Below, in pieces: positions 10,308 through 21,900 of a stretch of 64,000 bases of DNA. The notes below the pieces were generated by a model. It made no database searches. It was not told the origin of the DNA and saw only the letters and a program-made list of their open reading frames with translations. The stretch's first letter is position 1. Each line of letters starts with the position of its first letter. This DNA comes from Zygotorulaspora mrakii. Its lineage: Eukaryota; Ascomycota; Saccharomycetes; Saccharomycetales; Saccharomycetaceae. Position numbers and translations under genes: made by a program. The stretch is taken from NCBI RefSeq assembly GCF_013402915.1, contig NC_050720.1, positions 186,001 through 250,000 on the forward strand. Direction: 5' to 3'.

Positions 10308-11264
10308 ATGGCTTTAGTCAGGGAGTTTGCGATTAGGTTTTCAATTGGCGAATTCAGAGGAGTGCACGGGCAGATACGGCAGATACGTTGCAATTCTAGC
10401 TCTCAAAATAGATGGTTGAAACGACAGTCCAATGACTACTATACGAGGGAAGCCAAAATTCGGGATCTGAGGTCCAGAGCGGCTTTCAAACTAATGGAAA
10501 TAGACGATAAATTTCGATTATTTGCAAAGAATGGAAGTCAAAGAGTACTTGATTTGGGTTTCGCTCCCGGAGCCTGGTCACAGGTTGCCAAAGACCGCAT
10601 TGGCTTCAATGGAGTAGTCCTTGGCGTTGATATATTACCATGTGAACCACCAAGCGGAGTAAGCTCGATTCAGGCAAACATCTTGTCTAAAAAAACACAT
10701 GAATTGATACGACTTTTTTTTTTCAAACATTTTGAGTTGAATCATGATGATAAATTACATCCTGATAAGGGCTATTTTCAGCATATGCTGGAAGAAGAGC
10801 TTACTCATAAAGAGGATTTTCGAACTTACAAAGAAGTTTTTACTACCGACACCTTCGATGATTCCGTAGCTGCGGAACAGAGCCATAAACTTCCCATTGA
10901 TGTAATTATCAGTGATATGTATGAACCTTGGATTCAGACTTCTGGATTTTGGAATAATCTTACTAACTTTCCTTATTATAGGATGGCAAATACCTCAGGG
11001 TTAGCTATTAGGGATCACTATCAATCAATTGACTTAGGCGATGCTGCTCTCATAACTGCAATAGATCTTCTTAAGCCGATGGGCTCGTTCGTTTGTAAAC
11101 TCTATACAGGTAAAGAGGATAAGTTATTTGAGAACCGGCTAAGAAAGGTATTTAAAAAAGTGAGCCGAATTAAACCAGACGCATGCAGGACTGAATCCAA
11201 GGAAATATATTTTGTTGGTCTGGGAAAAAGGGCAAAAACTAACAAGATAGATGTTTTCTCGTAG
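10308..11264 (+). CDS. MRM2: Mrm2, mitochondrial 21S rRNA 2'-O-methyltransferase
   Basis: 318 residues (S. cerevisiae 320). An Arg-rich N-terminus with no acidic residues for the first stretch suits mitochondrial import. The FtsJ/RrmJ fold shows the SAM site VLDLGFAPGAWSQVA and the K-D-K-E catalytic set: Lys in SRAAFKLMEID, Asp in DVIISDMYEPW, Lys in GSFVCKLYTG, Glu near ESKEIYFVG. A roughly 70-residue insert (about 130-195) before the catalytic Asp is also present in S. cerevisiae Mrm2. It methylates a uridine of the peptidyl-transferase region of mitochondrial large rRNA. Convergent with SEC27, as in YGL136C-YGL137W. Confidence 0.94.
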   Translation: MALVREFAIRFSIGEFRGVHGQIRQIRCNSSSQNRWLKRQSNDYYTREAKIRDLRSRAAFKLMEIDDKFRLFAKNGSQRVLDLGFAPGAWSQVAKDRIGFNGVVLGVDILPCEPPSGVSSIQANILSKKTHELIRLFFFKHFELNHDDKLHPDKGYFQHMLEEELTHKEDFRTYKEVFTTDTFDDSVAAEQSHKLPIDVIISDMYEPWIQTSGFWNNLTNFPYYRMANTSGLAIRDHYQSIDLGDAALITAIDLLKPMGSFVCKLYTGKEDKLFENRLRKVFKKVSRIKPDACRTESKEIYFVGLGKRAKTNKIDVFS

Positions 11265-11439
11265 CGGGTAAATTTGACGAATGTCATTCATTTCTTTTGT
11301 CGTTGATTAATATTTGACGATAACTTCGTTTCTTATTTTGCGTATTAAATATACAAAGTATTTAGATGGTCAATTTCTATTTTGTGTTGTTTCTGTTTCA
11401 GTTATGAATTGGCTAAATTGAAAAAACCACTTCATACGC

Positions 11440-14208
11440 CTACTGTGCTTCAGCTCCTTCAGACCCGTTAACCTGACTGGTTTCTGGAACTTCCGAATGA
11501 TTTTCGTCTTCTCCTATTACTTCGCTAGATTCCTCAAATGCCTCTTCTGCCTCTCCATTTACGTTGGGTTCAAAATCAATCAAGGTAGCCTCTGTCCTGG
11601 AATTATCATTCTCAAAAACGCTGATTCTATCCGCAATAGATTTCTTGCCCTGGGAAACAAGGCTATCTTTCCATTTTTCAACTACATCATCCGATTTTAT
11701 TCCATATGTTGCCGCAAAGATGGCCGCCTCAGAAAACCTTTCACTTTTCACAAGCAATCTTTGAGTGTTGTCGATATCACCTGCTACCCAAAATGCCTTA
11801 AACGCCAGATTATATTTTCCGTGACTCTCTGCATCTTTGGCGGTCGACAGTAAACCTTTTTTATCGTTGAACGAAGAAAATAATAAGAACAATGACTCGT
11901 AATCATGAGATTTGGTGTAAGCCTCAATAGCAAGCTTAAAATTGAACTTCTCTAGAGAGGCGTCACCGAGAGATCTCCATTTTAGATCACTGTCCTCATC
12001 TGATAAAAGCTCCTGAGCAAGAGAAAGCTGGCCGAGCTTCAAAGACAAATCGAATTTTTGTTCCTTGTCTGGTGAAACATTTAATGCTTCCTCGTAATAC
12101 CCCTGGCCTTCCAAAAATCTAGCAATCTTTAACAAAGCTTCTTGGCTTTCGATATTTGGTAAAATAGATTCCATGGCTTCAGGCAATTCATCTCTCAAGG
12201 TTAAGGTTTGAAATTCCAGGACATCTAAAGATATCTCATAGCCGTAAATATGGATATCTCTATCCGCAAGATAAACCTTGTTATCTCTTGCTAGATAGCC
12301 TAAGAGGTACATCTCTTTAGAAAAGTGAGTTAAGTTGTATGTTTTTTCACCAACAACATAATTTAATCTGTTTGTAGATGTGGTGAATATGAACACATCA
12401 CCAACCCACTTACCTGAAGTGATCGATTCGTTAATTTCATGAAGAACATCGAATGCATCTTCAACGCCCTCTTCTTCATCGACATTTCCTTCTGAAGCTG
12501 CTTCATCATACAATGCTCTATTGAAAAATAAGGAATAAGCGCTGGCTTCCTCGTTTCCATCTTTTTCGGTATTAATGATCATCAGTAATTCTCCATTGTC
12601 GGACCAAATAATATCCTTAGCATTGACATCAATACGTCTAACCAAATTACCGGTCTCCCAATCAAAGAAATAGGCAAATCCATCTGCTTTGGCACCAAGC
12701 AAAGCACCGGGATATATTTTTTCTATACCGTAAGTTAAAGGTATAGACCACGAGGTAACCTCTTTGAAATTTTTGTAGTAATGAACTTGGCCTGTTTCAT
12801 CAATTATAGCAAAACTGCTTGAATCCGGACCCCACGCAAAATCATGACATTTACCAAACGATTTGTTTCTCCACGCTAACGCTGTGTAAATCACATACTC
12901 TCCGTCGCCTACAACAGCAACAAATCTACCATTTAGCGAATGGGTCAAGTTTTGAGGGAAAACATCTACTGACCCCAATTCCTTCGCCTGTAAAGCGATA
13001 GGCTCGTTCTCTTCAACTTGTTCATTGCCTCTTATTACGGCTGTGAAAATATCAGAAGCTGCTGCATTTTTTCCACCAGACCAAACAAGTTTTCCAACAG
13101 GATCAAGTGATAACGTTGGAACGTCGTTTCCCAACGCAAGAACGGTGAATCCGTTATCAAACCCCGCGGCAATATAATTCTTTTTACCGGTTGGATGGGT
13201 CGCAATGCACCAGCTTCTCTCGAGACCTAAGTTTAAAGTCTTCTCTAATTTATAGGTTGAAGAGTTCCAAATTTTTAAGGTACCATCTTCTGAGCCGGAA
13301 ATTATGATAGGCAACGTCGGATGGAAAACTGCGTAGGAAACGTTTGACATGTGCCCTTCTAAAGTGGCAACACATGATTTTGTCTGGTAGTCCCACACTT
13401 TTATAGTCAAGTCATCAGATGATGTTATGATGTATGGTTTATCTGGTAATGGATAATAGTCGACGTAATTCACCCCTCTTTCCTGACCTGTTGATAATGT
13501 AAAGTTTGGAGTTGGTTGACCTAACGACCAGACTTTGACGGTACAGTCTAAACAAGCGGATGCAAAAGTACTTGGGTCCTTTGGGTTAAATGCTACACTC
13601 ATAACGAAATGTTCGTGCCCTTCAAATGTCTGCTCCAAAGCCCAGTTTTTTTCCCAATTCCATAATTTGATGGTAAGATCATCACTACCCGATAGAATGT
13701 ATGGTTTGGTTGGGTGCACAGAAAGGGAACGAATATAATCTGGATGAGCTTCGAAATCTACAACTTTTTCACCTGTATTATAGTTGAATACTCTAATTTT
13801 AAAATCATCACTTCCTACCACAATCCAGTTCTTCCTGGCAATAAACTTACCTGATCTAACTGGCGTCTCTGTAACTACGATGGATCGAACCTCGGTTTTT
13901 TCTTCATAATTCCAAATTTCTACTCTGCCAGAGTATAAGGTAGTCAAAACCCACGGTTCTGTGGGATGGAAGTCGATTCCTTTGACTCTGTCGGACCTGA
14001 TACTGAATGATTTCTAAGCAAAAATAAAACAAAATACAAATACGGTTAGTAATTGATTGCTCGTCAATCAAACTTCTGAAAGTCGCATCCTGTCAAATTA
14101 CACATTTAGCCACCCTTTTAAGGCATCTAAATACGCCAATTGGCCTGCTAACCGCAACAATTGTGTCACATAGTATCCATGAAAACATACTTTAATGTCC
14201 AATTTCAT
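11440..14208 (-). CDS. SEC27: Sec27, beta'-COP coatomer subunit, spliced
   Basis: Exon 1 is 14191-14208 (18 nt, MKLDIK) and exon 2 is 11440-14013, giving 863 residues (S. cerevisiae 889). Exon 2 begins KSFSIRSDRVKGIDFHPTE, matching the family. Six to seven WD40 repeats occupy roughly residues 10-300, followed by a second propeller and an alpha-solenoid that contacts alpha-COP, then a short acidic tail (GEAEEAFEESSEV...). Beta'-COP is part of the COPI coat and its first propeller binds dilysine ER-retrieval signals. Without the intron the first usable ATG would lose strand residues of the first WD repeat. Confidence 0.96.
14014..14190 (-). other. SEC27 spliceosomal intron (177 bp)
   Basis: Donor GTATGT follows an 18-nt exon; branch point TACTAAC is at 14045-14051; the acceptor TTAG ends at 14014 after a T-rich run. 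The S. cerevisiae gene has an intron at the same position. Confidence 0.93.
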
Positions 14209-14549
14209 CCTCACAGTCCTTCTCCACTTTCGTTCGAGATGAAAGCGCTAGTTTGCTAGAGCATGCCACCTCTCTAATATACACGATATGTCAAACTGTT
14301 GTTTTCCTTGATCCCAACTGAATTCACATCATTTCTTACGCATATCTTTAAACACGAAGATTGTATTATCATGGCCCTGTGTCAAAAATTATAGAAACGC
14401 TCTCTTGTGTCAGTAATGATTTTTATAACCATATTTAAATGTAAGCTTTATATGATCACTTGAAGGAAATTTGAATTTGAATTTGAATTTAAATTGTAAC
14501 TTACAGTGCATGAGAGCTTCATCTTCCAATACACGGTGAAATATAGATC
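14209..14549. promoter_or_regulatory. SEC27 / YGL138-like divergent promoter with GAATTT repeat
   Basis: 341 bp. About four near-tandem GAATTT units lie at 14468-14491. No RNA gene or further reading frame is evident. Confidence 0.5.
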
Positions 14550-15908
14550 ATGCCCCCGTTTGAGATTATTTTTTGGATATTGTCTCTCTGTATAGTTGCC
14601 AGTGCATTTCCATTCAGAGTAGCTGAGATTAAGGAGGCATTTGAACCTCAGGACATGCTTTGTTCATCAGAGTTTCAAGAAATAAAAGGTAGCTATAGTA
14701 AGCTTTTTCAAGGTTTAACAGGGGTTGGATTACCAAAAACTACACCTGATAGCAGCAGAAAATCGTATACTGGCTTCAAATTCATTAGAAGCTTCAATCT
14801 ACAGTTACCTTCGTTGATATTAAACAACTCTTTAAAAGTTGTTTTATGCAAAAGCGGGAAAGTTCAATGGGAGTTTACAAGACCTTTGACACAAGACATC
14901 GATTGGGCGAAGCCGATGTGTTTTTATACACCTGGGGAGAAAATGCCTGTTAGGAAAGGTAAAAAATGGAGCACTTGGTTTAAAAAGGAAGGATCCGGAA
15001 TCAGATCCATATATCCCGTTTCACTCAAAGAGCAAGCTTCAAATGATTTAAGTCATTTTAATTGCTATAAACTAGCCAGAAGAAAAAAATATACTGCGAG
15101 AAAAGTTTCATTGTTCTTTCCAGGCAGCTGGGTGGGTGGTATGTTTTATTGTCAAATTACTGATGAAATTAAGAAAAATGTAATTGACAGTATGGATGAA
15201 AATTTAGAGTTTAAAGATACGAATGACTTTGGGATATGCAAGATAGAGAACAGCATTCCATTGTTTCCCTTGGAATCTGATGATTACAGTAAAAGTTGGG
15301 TTGTGCATGAGAGACCAAAAATCAGATCTTTTCAAAATAAATTGAAGGGTCGTTTTCAAGTTACGAAATTGATACCTTACCTTTTCACAGCAAATAATCC
15401 ATTTGATGTTACAAATTTCATGGGATCTAACTTGTCTATTGCTACAATCACAAATAATTCATGGCAGCGGCCACTTAGGGAACAACTGCTAAATACAGCC
15501 CAAAATAGCAAAAACTTTCCTAAAGCAAGTGACCAATGGTATAAAGAAATTGAAGTCGAAGAGAAATATCAGATGAGCACAGAGGAACTGTCAAAGTTGG
15601 ATAGCCTAACTGACAGAACTATAAACAGAATTGCAGAAATAGCAAATGGACCAAATAGCACTATTAAGTATTTCTTTTCTGCTGCAAATCTTGGATTATC
15701 CAGTAATCAAAATAAAAAACGTTTGAAAGGTTTTTTACGCAAGATAGAGGCACGTATATGGAATCGTTTTTCCTTTCAAGATAAGAGCATTGCGACAATT
15801 AGTGACAATCAATGGGAACTGCGCGGTATGCGAAATCAGTGGGAGAACCTTAAAATAATTCCTGAGAAGCATAATTATACATTACTTGAAAATAAGCTAG
15901 ATAGATAA
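14550..15908 (+). CDS. Predicted secretory-pathway protein in the YGL138C position, function unknown
   Basis: 452 residues starting at an ATG with a hydrophobic signal peptide (residues 4-20, FEIIFWILSLCIVASAF). The mature part has about six Cys in residues 38-225, several Asn-X-Ser/Thr sites (for example NNSL, SNLS, NNSW, NSTI, NYTL) and no second membrane span. This suggests a disulfide-bonded, glycosylated ER, wall or secreted protein. I recognise no catalytic motif. Position and orientation between SEC27 and FLC equal S. cerevisiae YGL138C (345 residues, uncharacterised), so it is probably that ortholog, but the match rests on synteny. Confidence 0.75.
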   Translation: MPPFEIIFWILSLCIVASAFPFRVAEIKEAFEPQDMLCSSEFQEIKGSYSKLFQGLTGVGLPKTTPDSSRKSYTGFKFIRSFNLQLPSLILNNSLKVVLCKSGKVQWEFTRPLTQDIDWAKPMCFYTPGEKMPVRKGKKWSTWFKKEGSGIRSIYPVSLKEQASNDLSHFNCYKLARRKKYTARKVSLFFPGSWVGGMFYCQITDEIKKNVIDSMDENLEFKDTNDFGICKIENSIPLFPLESDDYSKSWVVHERPKIRSFQNKLKGRFQVTKLIPYLFTANNPFDVTNFMGSNLSIATITNNSWQRPLREQLLNTAQNSKNFPKASDQWYKEIEVEEKYQMSTEELSKLDSLTDRTINRIAEIANGPNSTIKYFFSAANLGLSSNQNKKRLKGFLRKIEARIWNRFSFQDKSIATISDNQWELRGMRNQWENLKIIPEKHNYTLLENKLDR

Positions 15909-16073
15909 ATATATATAGTTCTTCCTATTATCACTAACTAATTTCATGTTTGAAAAAATTTGCCTACCTTAGCTCCCCTGTGACATTTTTTTTTTTGCCA
16001 TAAGCTTTAGCAGCCTCCCCCTGTATATGTGCCACTAGTAACCCTAAAACTCTATCTTTATTTCCTGTATAAT

Positions 16074-18425
16074 TCAAATGAATTTGGAGCCTAGAATATC
16101 TGTTTTTTGAGTTGGATCCTGATCATTCGTCATACTATCTAGACTTATGTCTCTTTCCGGCATTCTGGAAATTGATTTGGGTGGTAATTCTTTACCGTCC
16201 TCCATTATGTCAGGTTGGTTTAGTTTGAAACTTTCTTCCTGCTCGTACGAATTTATCAGGCCATTTTGGGAATCAGAAGCTTGTCTTATATGTGTAACAC
16301 CCGGATATTTTTTAGGAGGTGAGTTCGAAAGTTGATCACTATCTGGTGTCAATCTAGTTATATCATTCGATTCATCGTTTGAATCCCTTTCAACTTTACT
16401 CTTTGTCCGGTTAAGTGAAAACTTGCGCAAAATTTTCTCAGATAATGTAGGTTTGTCAGTGCTGGAACTGCTATTCTCATTATTCATTGACGACTTTTCT
16501 TCGTCGAGTACTTTTGCGGACATTTGCTGATCATATAAGTGAGATTCCCAATTTTCGTCATGGTCATTGGCGACATCACCTAATGCCATAAGTTCATTTG
16601 CAACTTTAGGATTAACTGTACCATCGTTGGCATTGTATCTTTGGAATGAAGTTCTATCATCCCTAATAGGTCTGAATTTAGAATCGGGATTCTTTGAGAA
16701 TATAATGATGCCAATAAATGTTAACAGCATTAGTAACAAAATCAAAGAGAAGGCGGCATTCATAATAAAAAAAATCCATCCCATGACAGCGGATACGGTA
16801 TAGCTCTGGTTGAAAAGATCCGAAAAGAACATGAACAGGAAGGAATTGACTAAGGTCACTGTGCTTATAAAAATGCTCATAATGTTAGTTGGTTTATCCA
16901 GATAGGGCTTATAATATATTAGAGCAATAAAATACACCAAATCGATGATGAAAACGACTAGAGATTGAGTCTTACCAGAAGCTTGCGCAAAAGCAATGAA
17001 TACCGCCTTGACAAAGATGTAACTCAAAATTGCAATATTCCACCAATAGCGTCTAGCATTGAACATGGTATAAAAAAATCCATATTTATTGAGAACCACT
17101 TCATCACCATAGAGATAAGCAGCAGGATTGTTATGCATCTGAATTGACTGTGTTGCAAAATACCATGTTCTATACGCCGCCCATAACATTAGCCCCAATG
17201 AAAGGACAATGAAGAAGCAAGCAATAACAATAACTGCTGGCGAATCTCTTTTGGTAAACTCCCAAAAGCTTAGAATCAACATTTGTGTAAACCCAATGTA
17301 AATATATCTGAGTAACGATCCTTTCAAAACAGTTTTCCAGTTTTGTCTAAACGTCAAAAATCGATCGTTTCTCATCCAACCACATCTTATGGAGAGTTCA
17401 ATGGAATATTTGCAGGCCATGATAAACCCGGCTAATACATAACCACAGAGTATGAAAAAAGTAAATCCTGTAGCAACGATGGATGTGTTTTCAATATTGC
17501 TTGAGTAACCAAGTCTTTCAATACCTCTGAAAATCACAACATTTGAATTACCATACAAAACATTCGTTGCTCTCTTTACAAGTCCAAAGTAGTCGAGATA
17601 CTCCAAGCTTCTCTGTGTCAATAGGGACACTGTTCTTGAGGTAAGATATAAAGATGGGTTGCCTCCCGTGGACTCGATATACCAACGGAATATTCTCTGC
17701 ATGAAGGAGATACGGATTAGCCCCATGGACCACGCCAAATTTTCAGCCCAAGCCTCAGCAATAGGAGGTACTCTATGAACGTGTTCCATAGAAACCACAA
17801 CGACAGATTGAAAATATAAGAACAACGACATCGTATTGGCTGAAATATGAGAAGCTGCTGTAGAATTACCAAAGGTTGACAGCAAGGCTGATAATAGCAA
17901 ACCTATCCCTGCTACAACAGCTGTGGCCCATTTGACACCTGTTTGTGAAACGGTCTTACCGTTGGAGAAAAACGCCTGAACACATGCCAGATTTTCACTC
18001 TGGTTGTTGTAAACTCTGACTCTTGCATATGCGTCAATATCCGGCACCTGATAAGCAATCCCGGGAATCTGATTGGCATAGTGTTGAGGAACATATTGAA
18101 TAGAGTCTACCTGAACGTTACCGGGATTCAGCGGACAAAACTGCTTCCATCCTACCTCACATAAGTCGACATTTTGCGTTATAATCCTGAACCCGTACGC
18201 ATAAACTTCAACTTCTGCCGTGATGTTCCCATCAATCTGTGTGGCCATTGTCAGACTATAATGCAGCGACCGGTCATCTGGGTTGAATGTAACGTTAAAA
18301 CTACTCGCTGTGAGCTGTGAGTTCTCCATGCACGTGACCAAGGAGGTGGCTACTAATGTCCTCTTTGCGATGGCCGCGGGCACCATCAATGAGTAGACGG
18401 CCCACCACAGTATCATTAATCTCAT
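16074..18425 (-). CDS. FLC1: Flc-type TRP-like membrane channel / FAD transport family
   Basis: 783 residues (S. cerevisiae Flc1 793, Flc3 802). An N-terminal signal peptide (residues ~1-20) precedes an MD-2-related/ML-like luminal domain with conserved Cys. About nine membrane segments lie between residues ~165 and ~610 (for example WATAVVAGIGLLLSALLSTF and IIDLVYFIALIYYKPYLDKP). The last ~170 residues are a Ser/Asn/Asp-rich cytosolic tail. Flc proteins act in the ER and vacuole in calcium homeostasis, cell-wall integrity and, as first proposed, FAD entry into the ER. One gene represents YPL221W/YGL139W. Confidence 0.92.
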   Translation of the reverse strand: MRLMILWWAVYSLMVPAAIAKRTLVATSLVTCMENSQLTASSFNVTFNPDDRSLHYSLTMATQIDGNITAEVEVYAYGFRIITQNVDLCEVGWKQFCPLNPGNVQVDSIQYVPQHYANQIPGIAYQVPDIDAYARVRVYNNQSENLACVQAFFSNGKTVSQTGVKWATAVVAGIGLLLSALLSTFGNSTAASHISANTMSLFLYFQSVVVVSMEHVHRVPPIAEAWAENLAWSMGLIRISFMQRIFRWYIESTGGNPSLYLTSRTVSLLTQRSLEYLDYFGLVKRATNVLYGNSNVVIFRGIERLGYSSNIENTSIVATGFTFFILCGYVLAGFIMACKYSIELSIRCGWMRNDRFLTFRQNWKTVLKGSLLRYIYIGFTQMLILSFWEFTKRDSPAVIVIACFFIVLSLGLMLWAAYRTWYFATQSIQMHNNPAAYLYGDEVVLNKYGFFYTMFNARRYWWNIAILSYIFVKAVFIAFAQASGKTQSLVVFIIDLVYFIALIYYKPYLDKPTNIMSIFISTVTLVNSFLFMFFSDLFNQSYTVSAVMGWIFFIMNAAFSLILLLMLLTFIGIIIFSKNPDSKFRPIRDDRTSFQRYNANDGTVNPKVANELMALGDVANDHDENWESHLYDQQMSAKVLDEEKSSMNNENSSSSTDKPTLSEKILRKFSLNRTKSKVERDSNDESNDITRLTPDSDQLSNSPPKKYPGVTHIRQASDSQNGLINSYEQEESFKLNQPDIMEDGKELPPKSISRMPERDISLDSMTNDQDPTQKTDILGSKFI

Positions 18426-18939
18426 ATCTATCAGGTATAGGTCAAAAGCGAATGGGGATACTGATAGAAGTGTTTTGTTTAATCACTTAATTTTTCTTAA
18501 ACTAAAAATATCCAATATTCAAAAGTCGCTTAAAAAGAGGTATTTTTTCTTCCACTATTTTTTCTTCAAGTTGAAGCTGTAGATAGAAGCCCAGATTATT
18601 TTATTGGAACGCCTCAGTTCTCTGTCAGATTTACTTAACTATTCTATCTTAAGCCCAACTTGTTTCGCAAGTGCTCATAATACTATATGTTTGATAACTG
18701 AATAACCAACGAAAACAAGGACAGATCAAAGACTCTTCGCTACGCAAAGAAGTCGCTGAGCAGCTTCGCCAAGTCCCTAGAAAAATGCGTAGGATTTTTT
18801 TCCAGCTTTTCGCGCTTCTCACGAAGGTAAGAACACATTGAGTAGGTTAACTGAGTTATAAACAAAGAGAGGACAGATATAGGAAATTAAAGGCAAGAGG
18901 CCCGGAATGCCGTGTCGAAAATCGATCATTGTGACTTAT
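18426..18939. promoter_or_regulatory. FLC promoter and Lon 3' flank
   Basis: 514 bp of A/T-rich sequence with several T-runs (18476-18570) near the FLC start. No gene, RNA or repeat is recognised. Confidence 0.5.
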
Positions 18940-21900
18940 TTACATCTTGCTAAGGCATTGGTGATTTTGTTCGACCGGCACCTCGGCATGAAAGGTTATA
19001 TCGGGCCAGGCGTATCGTAGGACATCGTAAATGTCACTAACGTATGCGACAGAGAGATTCATCTTCTCTTGAACTAGACTGATCTCATCTTGAGATGTTT
19101 TATCCTCTATGAAAGGTGCGACGGAGTCTGCTACTGCCTGGATAACGTCTTGTTTGTTGGCTATAGGCAAAAGGACGCGCTTCATACCGTACATTTGGGC
19201 ACCTAGAAGTTTCTCTTTGACGCCTCCTATGGGTAAGATTTTACCTCTCAAGGTGATCTCACCCGTCATGCAGAGTAGGGGATCGACGGGTCTCCTAAGG
19301 GCCAGAGACATAAGCGCCAAAGTTATGGCAGTTCCTGCACTGGGACCGTCCTTTGAGATTGCACCCATAGGCACATGAAGATGGTACTTACTTGAAAAAA
19401 ACTCATTGGTTATCTGGCAGTCTTCTCCGACAATCAACCCCCTTCTTAATATTGATTTAACCAAGCTGCAACCGATGTCAATGGACTCCTGCAGGACGGT
19501 ACCCAGGTTGCCTGTTGCAGTTGTGACTGGGCCTTGCGATTTATCAACGCTACCAGTTTTTATTATCTCAAATACTAATACATTACCTGTACCATCAGAG
19601 CTGTATGAAAGGCCGTTTACTATGCCTTCTTTCTCTGCCATCTTTACATTTCTCAGAAGCTCTGTAGCAATTGGATGTAATGGAAATCCCAAATATTTAA
19701 ACATCTCATTTTTTGTTACAATTTGTTGATCATTAGTACGTTGGTGATCTTCTTCCTTGACGTATTCGACGACTTTGCCACGCACTATTGTAGCCAACTT
19801 TCTTTCCAAATTGCGGACCCCTGATTCTCTAACATACTCAGTGACTAGGGAATACCAGGCCTGGTTTGAAAGTGTGAAACATCTTTCGCATTTGTCGAGA
19901 CCGTTGATTCTGATCTGTTTGGGCAAGAGAAACTTGGATCCAATTTTTACCTTTTCTTCTGGAGTGTAACCAGGAATTTCTATCACTTCCAAACGATCCA
20001 GTAAAGGCCCGGATATGCCAGCGAGATCGTTGGCAGTACATAAGAACAATACTTGGGAAAGATCTACGGGAAACCCAACGTAATGATCCATAAAAGTATT
20101 ATTCTGTTCTGGATCTAACACCTCTAATAATGCGGCACCTGGATCCCCATTCAGTTTGAATCCGTATCCAGAACCGCTTCCGGTAGTGCTTAGAAGTTTG
20201 TCAACTTCATCCAACAAAATTAGGGGATTCATGCAGCCACTTTTCTTCAATGCATTTATTATTATACCACACATTGCACCTACATAAGTCCTTCTATGGC
20301 CTCTTATCTCAGCTTCATTATGGACACCGCCTAGTGAAATTCTTTGAAATTTCAAATTTAACATATCTGCCACTGATTTTGCAATTGAAGTTTTACCAAC
20401 TCCTGGCGGTCCAACCAATAGTAGAATGGGGCTTTTCCTCGATTCTCCCCTTTTCTTTAGCTGCTCGCTCAGTTTCAAAGTACATAGATATTCGATGAGT
20501 CTATTCTTGACACTGTTTAAACCAAAATGATCATTATCCAGTTTCTGACGTGCCTCCTCTAGATTTATAGAAGCACGATTAGTATATTTCCCAAATGGTA
20601 TGTCATTAACAACATCAAAGTAATTTCTCAACACCTGGTACTCCGCATTTTGTGGATTTGTCGATAAGAATATCTTAAAATCTTTCCTTAAAAGTTTAAT
20701 ACCGTCACGATGGACTCCCAATTTGTTTAAATTTTTTATGAAGTCCCTTAATGTTGTCATTTCATCATTTTCATCACCACTGAGATCATCTTCTGGATCA
20801 CTCTCATCTCCCTGAGCGGGCGGCGATTTTCGTTCTTTTCCATCAATTGATATCATCGATTTAACCTTAGATGCAGCCATTGGTATTCTACTTCTATTTT
20901 GTGCTTTGACATCTTCAATGAAAAATCTGAGAGACTTTAGCTGATTTGCAATTAATCTGGATTTTTCCAGGTTAGACGCCTGAGAAAAGTGTGCCTGAAC
21001 ATATTCTGTAGAAGAATATAGATGCTTAAAAACTTGTTTGAAATCATCCATTATAGTTTTGAAAATCTCACATCTTTCGATCAAAGAGAAACTTGATAAA
21101 AAATCAAGTTTCTGCGTCGTTGATGTAGGCAGTACTGTCACTGTTAGGTCCATAAGTTTTAGGATCTGCATCAAATTGGCATTTATTGGCGCTTCATCCA
21201 TTGACTCCGTGAGTTCTGTGATAAGACCAAGTAACGTACTCCAAGCTTTATTGAACTGCGCCTTATTTAGCTGAAAATAAAGTGTATTTGACAAAGGGGA
21301 GAGTAGCAGCAAATGGTCCCCTGAAGTTTTATCAAGCAGTATTTCATATTTCTTTTTAAATGAGTTAATAAAATTGTCAGTAGTACCAAGCACCTCGATG
21401 AATTCTGCGATCAATCTCTTCATTTGCTCATTTCCACAACTTTTCACCATTCTTTGAACACTATCCAGAGAGAGTTCGCTTGACCATACTTGGCATTTGG
21501 GTTTTGAGGATGGTGTTTTGACAATCGCTCTGCAGAATGTTTTGAACGATATTGTGACAACCTTCTCTTCTGTTAAAACACCAACCACCTTCGATATACA
21601 ACCGATATGGTTGTCTTTGCTCTTGGCTGGAATAAGACAAATGTATAGCCCCTTGTCATCATTCGGAGGATCAAAAGTACGTCCGAATGTTTCTAAGGAT
21701 TCGATAGTCTCTTTATTTGCGGTATCAAAATTCTGCTTATTCCAAGCTTTTACATCTGCTAAAAGAAAATGTTTTTGGTAATGTTTAGAGCTTTTGAAAT
21801 ATCCAAGTATATTTTCAGCATCTGACCGACCAAATGTTATCTTGTAAAGAATGCCAGGCAATGGCACCACTGAAGGTGATTGCTCTAATGATAAGCACGG

